In this document: in pieces, positions 1 to 7,468 of the stretch
Layout: the number at the start of each line of letters is the position of its first letter
Position numbering within the stretch: position 1 is the stretch's first letter
NCBI RefSeq assembly: GCF_011059105.1
Contig: NZ_JAALLS010000010.1
Location: 85,404-149,403, forward strand
Direction of reading: 5' to 3'
Source of the DNA: Fodinibius halophilus
GTDB lineage: Bacteria > Bacteroidota > Rhodothermia > Balneolales > Balneolaceae
DNA: 64,000 nt
Notes under the pieces: model-generated
Told to the model about the DNA's origin: nothing
Database searches by the model: none
Seen by the model: the letters and a program-made list of their open reading frames with translations, nothing else
Made by a program: the position numbers and the translations under genes

Positions 1-2
1 AT

Positions 3-677
3 GGCTATGGATTGTCAGAAACAACCTGCTACTCCTGTTTTGTTCCTACCGATATCGATGAAGAGGAACACAAAAAGTGGAGAAGTGATTATGGGTATCC
101 CAGTATTGGAGTGCCTGTTCCTGCAAATGAAATGGCCATTCATGATGAAGATGGAAATGCACTTGAAGAGAATGAACGGGGCGAAATTGTAATCCGTGGG
201 GTCAATGTGATGATTAAGTACTACAATAATAAAGAGGCCAACGAGAAGACTTTTAAAAATGGGTGGTTCCGAAGCGGAGATGAAGGGTTTTATATTAAGG
301 ATGATGACGGGCGCCCATATTTCTTTATTACCGGCCGGCTAAAAGAGCTTATTATTCGTGGTGGAGTAAACTTGGCACCCCTGGAGATTGATGAGGTTAT
401 CAATAAAGCACCGGGTGTTAAAGCAGGTATTGCTGTTGGGTTTGAAAACGACTGGTATGGCGAAGAAGTAGGGGCTTTTGTTCAGCTAGAAGAGGGGGCA
501 GCAGAAGATAAAGAGGCTATTTTAAATTACTGCAGAGAGAAACTGCCTTTTAGTAAGGCTCCGAAAGTAGTAGTGTTTGGTGATGATATTCCGGTTACTT
601 CAACAGGAAAGTATCAACGACGAAAAGTGACTCACCATTTTGAGGAGTGGAAGGAGGTACAATTCCGAGAAGACTAG
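3..677 (+). CDS. AMP-binding acyl-CoA ligase, C-terminal part (5' end outside window)
   Basis: This is the end of an ANL-superfamily adenylating enzyme, which activates a carboxylic acid to acyl-AMP and then acyl-CoA. The reading frame is already open at the left edge: the first codons spell GYGLSET, the A5 motif, so the ATG at base 1 (another frame) and the TTG at 12 are not the start. The C-terminal subdomain follows, with the hinge-region GWFRSGDEG, then ITGRLKELIIRGG, and the late PVTSTGKYQRR, whose lysine (STGK) is the usual catalytic one. The substrate cannot be read from this part. It leads into a fatty-acid degradation block, so a fatty or branched acyl substrate is plausible. Confidence 0.88.
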   Translation, partial: GYGLSETTCYSCFVPTDIDEEEHKKWRSDYGYPSIGVPVPANEMAIHDEDGNALEENERGEIVIRGVNVMIKYYNNKEANEKTFKNGWFRSGDEGFYIKDDDGRPYFFITGRLKELIIRGGVNLAPLEIDEVINKAPGVKAGIAVGFENDWYGEEVGAFVQLEEGAAEDKEAILNYCREKLPFSKAPKVVVFGDDIPVTSTGKYQRRKVTHHFEEWKEVQFRED

Positions 678-809
678 GGAGCAATGAGCGCTTTAGATTT
701 CGTTTTTAGTACCGATAAATATAATAAAGATCTAAATGTTCGTTATCTAACAAACGTATGTAAAGGCGATTATCTATATTTCGGCTAACTAAAATTATTG
801 GAGGTTTCT

Positions 810-1526
810 ATGAGTAATTCATTGAATCTCGACTTTTTTACTCATGTTCAATCGGATTTTGAATCAGCACAGTACAAAGTGTTGGCTGGGCTAAAGGAAA
901 TATCTGAGGATTTTCAGAAAAATAAAATATATCCTCATCTGAGTCACCTGGTGGACCTGTATACCAAGTTGGATGATATTTTAAAACGACTACGGGATCT
1001 ACGTGATGAATTTCCGAAACGAATCAAAAAGATCGACTTCGTAAACCAAGAGATTGAGCATGAAGTCGTCTTTGTTCAGGGATCGGATCTCGCAAAAGTA
1101 GAAGATCTTATTGAGTGGGCGCTGCCATATATTAAAGCCAAAATTGAAGAGGGGAAAACGATCTACGAATTTGTGAACGAAGAGATAGAGATCGAAGAGG
1201 TGGGGATTGTTCCCAATTATACGGATGAGGGATATTTTTTCGTCCCCGACAATGAAGAGTCAAAATTGATTCTTTTTGAGTATGAAGTTACGGTATTTGA
1301 AAGTGCCAAAGATAATTACCGTTCGTTAAAAACAGCTTTTATGAAAGCGTTGGGGCAAGGTAAGGCACAGTTATCACCAAATGCCATAAAGCTGGATCTG
1401 ATTAGCAATAATAAAAAATTGCCCAATCCGGCGACTTATGCCTTCAACACCGATCTGAGTCTTCCTTTTAATGAGACGATTTTTCCGGTTACCAAGCGTA
1501 AACTGTTACGACAGTTGTTTGAGTAA
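810..1526 (+). CDS. Conserved-looking protein of unknown function
   Basis: I do not recognise this 238-residue protein. I take the ATG at 810 because a strong GGAGG (800-804) lies 5 bases before it; an in-frame TTG at 798 would put that site inside the gene. There is no signal peptide or membrane segment. It is acidic. The first third looks helical (a run of Leu/Asp/Lys heptads around residues 40-70), the middle is Glu-rich, and the C-terminal third ends in a basic RKLLRQLFE. It stands alone between the acyl-CoA ligase and a repeat-flanked four-helix-bundle unit that begins about 14 bases after its stop. Confidence 0.7.
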   Translation: MSNSLNLDFFTHVQSDFESAQYKVLAGLKEISEDFQKNKIYPHLSHLVDLYTKLDDILKRLRDLRDEFPKRIKKIDFVNQEIEHEVVFVQGSDLAKVEDLIEWALPYIKAKIEEGKTIYEFVNEEIEIEEVGIVPNYTDEGYFFVPDNEESKLILFEYEVTVFESAKDNYRSLKTAFMKALGQGKAQLSPNAIKLDLISNNKKLPNPATYAFNTDLSLPFNETIFPVTKRKLLRQLFE

Positions 1527-1600
1527 TCTAGGGAGTAATGAGATGTGAGATTGTGAGATTTGAGACTATACGTAATGAGAGAAAAATTTATCAAAGATAG

Positions 1601-1642
1601 TTTGTAAGGAATGTGTGTTTACACAGTCATACTAATAAGTAA
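1601..1642 (+). promoter_or_regulatory. Conserved leader of four-helix-bundle unit, copy 1
   Basis: This 42-base block before the gene at 1665 matches the leader of the second unit (6993-7034): both begin TTTGTAAG, both have GTGTTTA, and both end in CAGTC, one variable base, then TACTNNTAAGTAA. The last 19 bases agree at 16 positions. TACT/AGTA in 1630-1641 form a dyad ending 23 bases before the start codon. The coding parts are far less alike than this, so the block looks selected. It could be a promoter with an operator or a short RNA structure; the sequence does not tell which. Confidence 0.5.
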
Positions 1643-1664
1643 TAATTAAGACTGTTGTTTACTT

Positions 1665-2021
1665 ATGCACAAATACAAAGATCTTGATATTTGGAAGAGA
1701 GCTGTTTCACTTGCAACTGATATATATAAAGCTACCTCCAATTTCCCTAGTGAAGAAAAATACGGTTTGGTCTCACAACTTAGAAGATGCGTAGTTTCAA
1801 TAGGATCCAATATCGCTGAAGGCTCCGGACGTAATACCGATAAAGATTTCAACCGGTTTCTAAGTATTGCTTATGGTTCAACATGTGAGCTTGAAACTCA
1901 GTTGATAGTTGCAACAAATCTAAAGCTATTACCTCTTGAAGAAAGCAAAAAGCTTCAACAAGAGGTAATAGAACTTCAAAAAATGATATTTACCTTCTCA
2001 AAAAGATTAAAACAACGTTAA
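1665..2021 (+). CDS. Four-helix-bundle protein, S23 / 23S rRNA intervening-sequence family
   Basis: A 118-residue all-helical protein of the family found in intervening sequences of 23S rRNA genes and as free-standing genes in Bacteroidota; it is also distantly related to the Avd accessory protein of diversity-generating retroelements. The family signature is clear: LDIWKRAVSLA at the N-terminus, FPSEEKYGLVSQLRR, the conserved SIGSNIAEGSGR near residues 46-57, and a Glu-Leu-Glu-Thr-Gln helix near 75. Its biochemical role is unknown. It is about 45 percent identical by eye to the second copy at 7061-7414. No rRNA gene or reverse transcriptase is nearby, so it is neither an rRNA insert nor part of a retroelement here. 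Confidence 0.85.
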   Translation: MHKYKDLDIWKRAVSLATDIYKATSNFPSEEKYGLVSQLRRCVVSIGSNIAEGSGRNTDKDFNRFLSIAYGSTCELETQLIVATNLKLLPLEESKKLQQEVIELQKMIFTFSKRLKQR

Positions 2022-2049
2022 TAGGAAACCAGCTCTACGTTATATTTCT

Positions 2050-2169
2050 ATCTCTCACATCTCTTTGACTCATAATCTCAATACTCATATCTCCCTACTC
2101 ACCATCCCACATCTCATAATCTCATAATCTCAAATCTCCTAGTCTCATATCTCCCAGTCTCACATCTCA
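2050..2169. repeat. Degenerate word-repeat array (right arm of unit 1)
   Basis: About 120 bp of irregular tandem words, CTCATAATCTCA, CTCAAATCTC, CTCATATCTC and CTCACATCTC, with no fixed period. The left counterpart (1530-1580) carries the same words in inverted orientation. The array overlaps the thioesterase stop codon. Unit length and sequence vary too much for a CRISPR or a microsatellite. Confidence 0.75.
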
Positions 2170-2588
2170 ACAACTGCCAAAGTACACCGAGAAGTACATA
2201 CCAGCTTTTCATTCATTGTATAAATATTTGTCTTCCATACCTGGGTTTGGCGTCCTCTGTGAACAGGTCTTGCAATACCTTGCACCGTATTATCCTTTTT
2301 TACTGCTCGCATATGGTTGGCATTAATTTCTATACCAACTGCTGTTTTGTCCTCATCGTCAATATTGAGCCACGCCCCCACAGAAGCCAGCGTTTCTGCT
2401 AATACTACAGAAGCCCCCCCGTGTAGAAAGCCAAAAGGCTGTACCGTATTTTTATCAACCGGCATAGTAGCTTTTATTTCGTCGATTTTAAACGAGGTAA
2501 AAGCGATGTTAAGACTATCTCCCATATGTAGCTGAGGGAGGTCCAAAAAATATTCAACACGTTTTTCTAAATTAGGTTGGATATACAT
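2160..2588 (-). CDS. PaaI/YdiI-type hot-dog thioesterase
   Basis: A 142-residue single hot-dog domain that would hydrolyse an acyl- or aroyl-CoA thioester in the cytoplasm. The substrate loop and helix are typical: PFGFLHGGASVVLAETLASVGA at about residues 51-72, where the HGG motif and the helix Glu form the active site of the PaaI/EntH/YdiI group. MenI-like hydrolysis of DHNA-CoA or removal of stalled acyl-CoAs are both possible; the beta-oxidation neighbours favour the second, but this is inference. It diverges from the acyl-CoA synthetase at 2738. Its last codons (Glu-Met-stop) fall inside the inverted repeat of the adjacent four-helix-bundle unit, so its natural C-terminus may have been replaced. 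Confidence 0.85.
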   Translation of the reverse strand: MYIQPNLEKRVEYFLDLPQLHMGDSLNIAFTSFKIDEIKATMPVDKNTVQPFGFLHGGASVVLAETLASVGAWLNIDDEDKTAVGIEINANHMRAVKKDNTVQGIARPVHRGRQTQVWKTNIYTMNEKLVCTSRCTLAVVEM

Positions 2589-2737
2589 AAAGTATTCTGT
2601 TACAATTCATTAGTAGATATTAATATAATCATTACAAGTGAAGAAGAAACAAAAATAGACTTTTAAATAAACTACAAAGGTGTAAATTAGTAGTGTAACA
2701 TACGCCATATTATATCATATATAACGGAGACTTATTT

Positions 2738-4540
2738 ATGGGCAACGAACATACTACAATCATTTCTGAGATTGATGCGGGATTGCGAAAGCATGATAAA
2801 GAAGTTCTGATAGCTACCAAACGAAACGGCAAGTGGGTAAAAACCGGCCGAGATGAGTTTCAAAAAAAGGTTAGAAATTTTGCTCTGGGACTCTACCAGC
2901 TGGGTGTTCGTGAAGGCGATAAAGTGAGCGTACATTCAGAAAACAGTGCAGAATGGGTAATCTGTGATCAGGCTATTCTTTCTATAGGAGCGGCCAACGT
3001 GCCCATTTATACCACACAGCCGGGAGATCAGGTCAAATATATTCTAGAAAACTCCGGTGCCAAAGTTCATATCGTCTCCACAGATAAACTGTTTAAGGAT
3101 ACCAAGCCGTTGATGAAAGGCATCACCAATGTAGAAGCGGTGATCTCTATATTTGGATCCAAGCATGATAAGCTCAAATCTTTCGATGCGATTATGGAGA
3201 TGGGAGCCCAAAAGCATGAGGAAGAGCCCGAACTTTTCGAACAGCTTAAGTCGAAGGTAAAACCTGATGATCTGGCTACTTTGATCTATACGTCCGGCAC
3301 CACAGGGGATCCCAAAGGAGTAATGTTGACCCATAACAATATTGCCTCCAATATTCGGGCTTCACTGGAACGAGTTCCATTCGATGAAGAGGTGAGAGAA
3401 GATGAGCGAATGCTATCTTACTTGCCTCTATCGCATGTGTTTGAACGTATGATTACATACCTGTATTTACATTTAGGATATCCCATTTATTACATTGAAG
3501 AAGTAGAGGAGATTCGTGATGATTTTGAATATGTGAAGCCGTACTACCTTGCTACTGTACCTCGGTTATTAGAGAAGATCCACACAGGGGTAAAGGTGAA
3601 GGGGCAGGAGTTGAGCGGACTTAAAAAACAGCTATACTACTGGGCGCTTCACCGGGCCGAAGAATATGATCCCGAAAACCCACCTTCAGGATTGGAAACG
3701 GTGAAACACAAAATTGCCGACAAGTTGGTTTACTCTAAAATCAGGGAGTTGTTTGGAGGGAACCTGCTGGGTGTTGTGAGTGGGGGAGCAGCCCTTTCTC
3801 CAAACCTGTTTCGGTTTATGAATGCCATCGGCTTTATATGTCTGCAAGGGTACGGGCTTACCGAAACCTCTCCGGTACTTTCTGTACAAGATAAAGATCA
3901 CCTGCGGGTTGGCAGCTCCGGGTTTCCGCTGTCCAATGTGGATATCAAAATTGCAGAAGATGGCGAAATCCTTGCCAAAGGTCCCAATGTGATGGAAGGA
4001 TATTATAATAACCCGGAAAAGACCGATGAGGTATTTACCGATGACGGCTGGTTTATGACCGGGGATGTTGGAAAGCTGGAAGACAACTACTTGTTTATCA
4101 CGGATCGTAAAAAGTCGGTATTTAAGCTTTCAACCGGTAAATATATAGCTCCTCAGATCATTGAGAATAAGCTAATAGAAAGTGGCTTTATTGACCAAGC
4201 TGTTGTGATTGGCTATCAACGTAAGTTTTGTTCAGCGTTAATTGTACCAAGTTTTGATAATGTAGAGCAACGGCTGAAGAGTCAAGGGAAATCGATGGCT
4301 GATAATGTCAGTGATGATCCTAAGGTACGAAAGCTTATCCAAGATGAGGTAGATAAAGTGAATAAAGAGCTGTCACCCTGGGAAACGGTTAAAAAGTTTG
4401 TGTTGTTAGATGCCGCTTTCTCTATTGAATCAGATGAACTTACGCCCACCCAAAAGGTGAAGAGACCGGTGGTCAAAGAACATTACTCCGATGAGATAGA
4501 ATCAATGTATGAGGAGGAAGGAACAGAGTCGCAAGGTTAG
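2738..4540 (+). CDS. Long-chain acyl-CoA synthetase (AMP-forming)
   Basis: A 600-residue long-chain fatty acyl-CoA synthetase of the FAA1/COG1022 branch. It activates fatty acids to acyl-CoA through an acyl-adenylate, the entry step for the beta-oxidation enzymes encoded next. The ATP/AMP signature YTSGTTGDPKG is at residues 184-194, GYGLTETS at 371-378, then GWFMTGDVG and ITDRKKSVFKLSTGKYIAPQ, and the late TPTQKVKR with the likely catalytic Lys. Length and motif order are normal. There is no signal peptide, so it is cytoplasmic or peripheral on the inner membrane. The next gene starts 50 bases downstream on the same strand, consistent with an operon. Confidence 0.93.
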   Translation: MGNEHTTIISEIDAGLRKHDKEVLIATKRNGKWVKTGRDEFQKKVRNFALGLYQLGVREGDKVSVHSENSAEWVICDQAILSIGAANVPIYTTQPGDQVKYILENSGAKVHIVSTDKLFKDTKPLMKGITNVEAVISIFGSKHDKLKSFDAIMEMGAQKHEEEPELFEQLKSKVKPDDLATLIYTSGTTGDPKGVMLTHNNIASNIRASLERVPFDEEVREDERMLSYLPLSHVFERMITYLYLHLGYPIYYIEEVEEIRDDFEYVKPYYLATVPRLLEKIHTGVKVKGQELSGLKKQLYYWALHRAEEYDPENPPSGLETVKHKIADKLVYSKIRELFGGNLLGVVSGGAALSPNLFRFMNAIGFICLQGYGLTETSPVLSVQDKDHLRVGSSGFPLSNVDIKIAEDGEILAKGPNVMEGYYNNPEKTDEVFTDDGWFMTGDVGKLEDNYLFITDRKKSVFKLSTGKYIAPQIIENKLIESGFIDQAVVIGYQRKFCSALIVPSFDNVEQRLKSQGKSMADNVSDDPKVRKLIQDEVDKVNKELSPWETVKKFVLLDAAFSIESDELTPTQKVKRPVVKEHYSDEIESMYEEEGTESQG

Positions 4541-4590
4541 GAATATTATTTTTCAATTATTAGTACCAACAAGAATTTAATTATAAAGAT

Positions 4591-6963
4591 ATGTCTACAT
4601 CAAAATATGCTATTCAGAAAGTTGCAGTTTTGGGCTCAGGAACGATGGGCAGCCAAATTGCGGCTCATTGTGTGAACGCAGGATTGCAGGTTTGGTTGCT
4701 TGATCTCAAAGATGAGGAGAGTGATAATCCCAACCAACAGGTTATTGATAATGTCAAGAGGCTAAAAGAGATGAACCCCTCGCCGCTGGGAAAGCCCGAA
4801 TATGCAGATCGCATAAAAGTGGGTAATTTTACTGATGATCTGGACCTGTTGGCAGAGGTTGACTGGGTATGTGAAGCCATCATTGAAAAGATGGATATCA
4901 AGAAGAATTTGATGGCTGATATCGAAGAGGTGCGAACGCCGGGCACTATTGTCAGTTCGAATACCTCGGGATTGCCGATCGGAAAAATTAGCGAAGATCT
5001 TTCTGAGGATTTTAAGGATCACTTTTTGGGGACGCACTTTTTTAACCCGCCCCGATATATGAAGCTTTTAGAAGTGATTCCTACAGATTCAACTTCTGAG
5101 GCTGTAACCGAATATATGAGCCGGTTCTGTGAGAAAGAGCTGGGTAAAGGGGTAGTACAGTGTAAAGATACTCCCAATTTTATTGCCAACCGCATCGGCA
5201 TCTTTTCGATGGCCAGCATAATGCCACACTTTTTTAATGGATCATTCAGAGCCGAAGAGATCGACTATCTGCTGGGTACGCTCACGGGCTATTCCAAGGC
5301 AGCTACTTTTCGTACGGCCGATATGTCGGGATTGGATGTAATCCATCATGTGGCTACGAACCTGTACCCGGTTATTCCGGATGATGAACGGCGCGAGGTC
5401 TTTGATCTCCCCAAAGCGTTTGAGCAGATGGTAGAAGATGGGAAGCATGGAAATAAGGCAGGGGAAGGGTTTTATAAAAAGGTGCGTACCGATTCCGAGA
5501 AGGAATATAAGGTAATTAACCCGGATACCGGCGAATATGAATCGCAAATTTCCCCGGAGTTTGAGAGTGCATCTGAGGCTAAAGAAAAGTATGGCAGTTC
5601 CGAAGAACGACTCCGTTTTTTGGTTAATCAGGATGATGAAGTGGGTGACTTTTTGTGGGACATTCATTGCGACCTGTTGTTATATGCAGCGAACCGCATC
5701 CCGGAAATAACGGACTCAGTTGAAGCTATTGATCGTGCTATGAAGTGGGGATTCAACTGGGAACTCGGCCCCTTTGAACGCTGGGATGCTATTGGGGTAG
5801 CGGAGTCTGTAGAACGCATGCAAGATGAAGGGCTGGAAGTACCGGAGACGGTCTTAGATATGCTCGAGAGTGGAAGAAAGAAGTTTTATGACTATGAAGA
5901 AGGTACCGTTTATAACTTGGCTACTGGCGATGTGGAATCTTTGAGTCCGCCTGCAGAAGGAGCTGTCACCGTATCCTCACTCAAAGCTGATGGCAAAGAA
6001 GTTATGGGGAATGACAGTGCCGGCTTGTATGATCTGGGCGATGGCGTGGCCCTCTTCGAATTTCGAACCCACAAATACACCCTGGGCTTTGAACTGGTCC
6101 AATCACTTGATAAAGCCTGTGATATTGTAGAGGAGCAGTTCGATGCTCTCGTAATTAGTCACGACGGAGATAACTTTACCTATGGGGCCAACCTGATGGA
6201 AGCAATGGGAGCTTGGCAGCAGGGTGATAAGGAACGGGTTAAAGAAGCAGTTAAGAATTTCCAGGATGTAGCAGTAGGGCTGCGCTATCGTCCATTCCCG
6301 GTTATTGCTGCTCCCTTTGGGCGATGTCTCGGCGGCGGCGTGGAGTTTATCCTTTATTCGGATAAGGTTCTGGCCCACCATGAATTATATGCCGGATTGG
6401 TAGAAGTGGGAGTAGGACTGTTGCCGGCAGGGGGAGGAACGACAGAAATGCTAGCTCGAGCCATGGAACAGGTTATGGAAGATGAGCAGGTTGATCCCAT
6501 GCCGAATGTCAAAGAGGTGTTTAAGACTATTGGTATGGCGGAAGTTTCGGATGGAGCACCCAAGGCAAAAACGTTAAAGTACTTGCGCGACTCCGATGAA
6601 ATTGTAATGAATCGTGATCTGCTGATCGCCAATGCCAAGGCAGAGGCCCGACGGATGGTCGATGCGGGTTATCATCCCCCGGCAAAACCACAGCTTAAAG
6701 TACTTGGTAAACGTGCACTAAGTTCGCTACGACTGATGCTATATATTATGCATGAAGCCAACTTTATTACTGATTATGATAAGGTGGTAGCTGATGATAT
6801 AGCTTATATTATGAGTGGGGGCGATCTCAGTGAGCCGCAAGAGGTACCCGAAGATTATCTGTTGCGATTGGAGAGAGAAGCGTTTTTAAAATTGCTTGAA
6901 GATGAACGTACCCAAGCTAGAATTGAACATATGTTAAAGAAAGGAAAGCCATTAAGAAACTAG
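4591..6963 (+). CDS. fadN: 3-hydroxyacyl-CoA dehydrogenase / enoyl-CoA hydratase (FadN type)
   Basis: A 790-residue bifunctional beta-oxidation enzyme. The dehydrogenase half comes first: Rossmann motif VLGSGTMGSQIA at residues 13-24, then FLGTHFFNPPRYMKLLEV with the catalytic His in GTHFFNP, and two 3HCDH C-terminal domains (about 195-430). The crotonase half follows (about 480-680), with GRCLGGGVEF forming the oxyanion hole and GLVEVGVGLLPAGGG carrying a catalytic-type Glu. This order is that of Bacillus FadN (about 789 residues) and the reverse of E. coli FadB. It hydrates enoyl-CoA and oxidises the product with NAD+. Its thiolase partner lies downstream, but a four-helix-bundle unit separates them. 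Confidence 0.93.
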   Translation: MSTSKYAIQKVAVLGSGTMGSQIAAHCVNAGLQVWLLDLKDEESDNPNQQVIDNVKRLKEMNPSPLGKPEYADRIKVGNFTDDLDLLAEVDWVCEAIIEKMDIKKNLMADIEEVRTPGTIVSSNTSGLPIGKISEDLSEDFKDHFLGTHFFNPPRYMKLLEVIPTDSTSEAVTEYMSRFCEKELGKGVVQCKDTPNFIANRIGIFSMASIMPHFFNGSFRAEEIDYLLGTLTGYSKAATFRTADMSGLDVIHHVATNLYPVIPDDERREVFDLPKAFEQMVEDGKHGNKAGEGFYKKVRTDSEKEYKVINPDTGEYESQISPEFESASEAKEKYGSSEERLRFLVNQDDEVGDFLWDIHCDLLLYAANRIPEITDSVEAIDRAMKWGFNWELGPFERWDAIGVAESVERMQDEGLEVPETVLDMLESGRKKFYDYEEGTVYNLATGDVESLSPPAEGAVTVSSLKADGKEVMGNDSAGLYDLGDGVALFEFRTHKYTLGFELVQSLDKACDIVEEQFDALVISHDGDNFTYGANLMEAMGAWQQGDKERVKEAVKNFQDVAVGLRYRPFPVIAAPFGRCLGGGVEFILYSDKVLAHHELYAGLVEVGVGLLPAGGGTTEMLARAMEQVMEDEQVDPMPNVKEVFKTIGMAEVSDGAPKAKTLKYLRDSDEIVMNRDLLIANAKAEARRMVDAGYHPPAKPQLKVLGKRALSSLRLMLYIMHEANFITDYDKVVADDIAYIMSGGDLSEPQEVPEDYLLRLEREAFLKLLEDERTQARIEHMLKKGKPLRN

Positions 6964-6992
6964 TTAATAGTCGAAGGTCAAAAGTGGAAAAG

Positions 6993-7034
6993 TTTGTAAG
7001 TTGCCAAGTGTTTAGCAGTCTTACTTGTAAGTAA
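6993..7034 (+). promoter_or_regulatory. Conserved leader of four-helix-bundle unit, copy 2
   Basis: Counterpart of 1601-1642. It opens with TTTGTAAG, contains GTGTTTA and CAGTC, and carries the dyad TACTTGTAAGTA at 7022-7033. The slightly longer TTACTT-GT-AAGTAA is a perfect inverted repeat. The dyad ends 27 bases before the ATG. Candidate operator or RNA element; function unknown. Confidence 0.5.
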
Positions 7035-7060
7035 CCACTTTAATTAAAAGGCTATTAATC

Positions 7061-7414
7061 ATGAATAATTTTAGAAATTTAGATGTTTGGGATAAGGCTG
7101 TCGAATTGGCGACTTATGTATATCAGATAACGGAAAACTTTCCCAAGACTGAAACATATGGACTCACAAGTCAAATGAGGAGAAGTGCTATTTCAATAAG
7201 TTCAAATATTGCAGAAGGGGCTGGAAGAGGATCAAAGAAGGAATTCAGCCATTTTTTAAATATTTCGATGGGGTCTTGTTATGAATTGGAAACTCAGCTT
7301 ACTATTTCACAGAACTTGCAGTTTTTGAATGGTGTTGATTTTGAAAAAATCTCAGATAAACTGATTGAAATACAGAAAATGATTTATTCTTTAAGAAAAA
7401 GTTTAAATGCGTAA
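7061..7414 (+). CDS. Four-helix-bundle protein, S23 / 23S rRNA intervening-sequence family
   Basis: A 117-residue paralogue of the protein at 1665-2021, with the same landmarks: LDVWDKAVELA, NFPKTETYGLTSQMRR, SISSNIAEGAGR near residues 46-57, and the ELETQL helix. It is helical throughout with no membrane segment. The family's role is not established; structures of relatives form pentameric bundles that bind nucleic acid in the Avd branch. It sits between the dehydrogenase/hydratase and the thiolase in the same orientation, so it is probably cotranscribed with them, but nothing suggests a role in fatty-acid metabolism. Context points to an inserted unit. Confidence 0.85.
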   Translation: MNNFRNLDVWDKAVELATYVYQITENFPKTETYGLTSQMRRSAISISSNIAEGAGRGSKKEFSHFLNISMGSCYELETQLTISQNLQFLNGVDFEKISDKLIEIQKMIYSLRKSLNA

Positions 7415-7468
7415 CTAAAGTAACTTTACTTATCACTTTTTACTTACAACTTACTACTTTCGACTACT

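Larger units (their letters stand above)
1540..2168 (+). mobile_element. Repeat-bounded four-helix-bundle unit, copy 1
   Basis: A 629-bp unit made of a four-helix-bundle gene between inverted arms. The outer 28 bases on the left (1540-1567) match the reverse complement of 2141-2168 at 25 of 28 positions. Both arms are built from varied repeats of short words such as GAGATTTGAGA and GAGATTATGAG; the right arm continues inward as about 120 bp of such words (about 2050-2168). There is no transposase and no obvious target duplication. The right end runs into the 3' end of the convergent thioesterase gene and supplies its last two codons and stop. That the unit is mobile is inference. Confidence 0.5.
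6968..7466 (+). mobile_element. Repeat-bounded four-helix-bundle unit, copy 2
   Basis: A 499-bp unit containing the second four-helix-bundle gene. It begins with TAGTCGAAGGT (6968-6978) and ends with ACTTTCGACTA (7456-7466), the inverted complement with one mismatch. Both arms continue inward with AAGT-rich words (AAAAGT, GTAAGTTG and the like). It occupies almost the whole gap between the hydroxyacyl-CoA dehydrogenase stop (6963) and the thiolase ATG (7469), in operon orientation. Arm sequence differs from copy 1, although the gene leader is conserved. No transposase is present; mobility is inference. Confidence 0.5.

Noticed and set aside
1..192. ATG-started frame at the left edge
   Set aside because: Out of frame with the GYGLSET acyl-CoA ligase motif that runs through the same bases.
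798..809. TTG start for the unknown gene at 810
   Set aside because: It would put the ribosome-binding site GGAGG inside the coding region.
1665..2021. 23S rRNA intervening sequence
   Set aside because: No rRNA sequence flanks the gene.
2050..2169. Possible CRISPR array in the CTCATAATCTC words
   Set aside because: Words are 8-12 bases, variable and without spacers, and they are inverted at 1530-1580.
1540..7466. Diversity-generating retroelement, because the four-helix-bundle proteins are related to Avd
   Set aside because: No reverse transcriptase, template repeat or C-type lectin target gene in the window.
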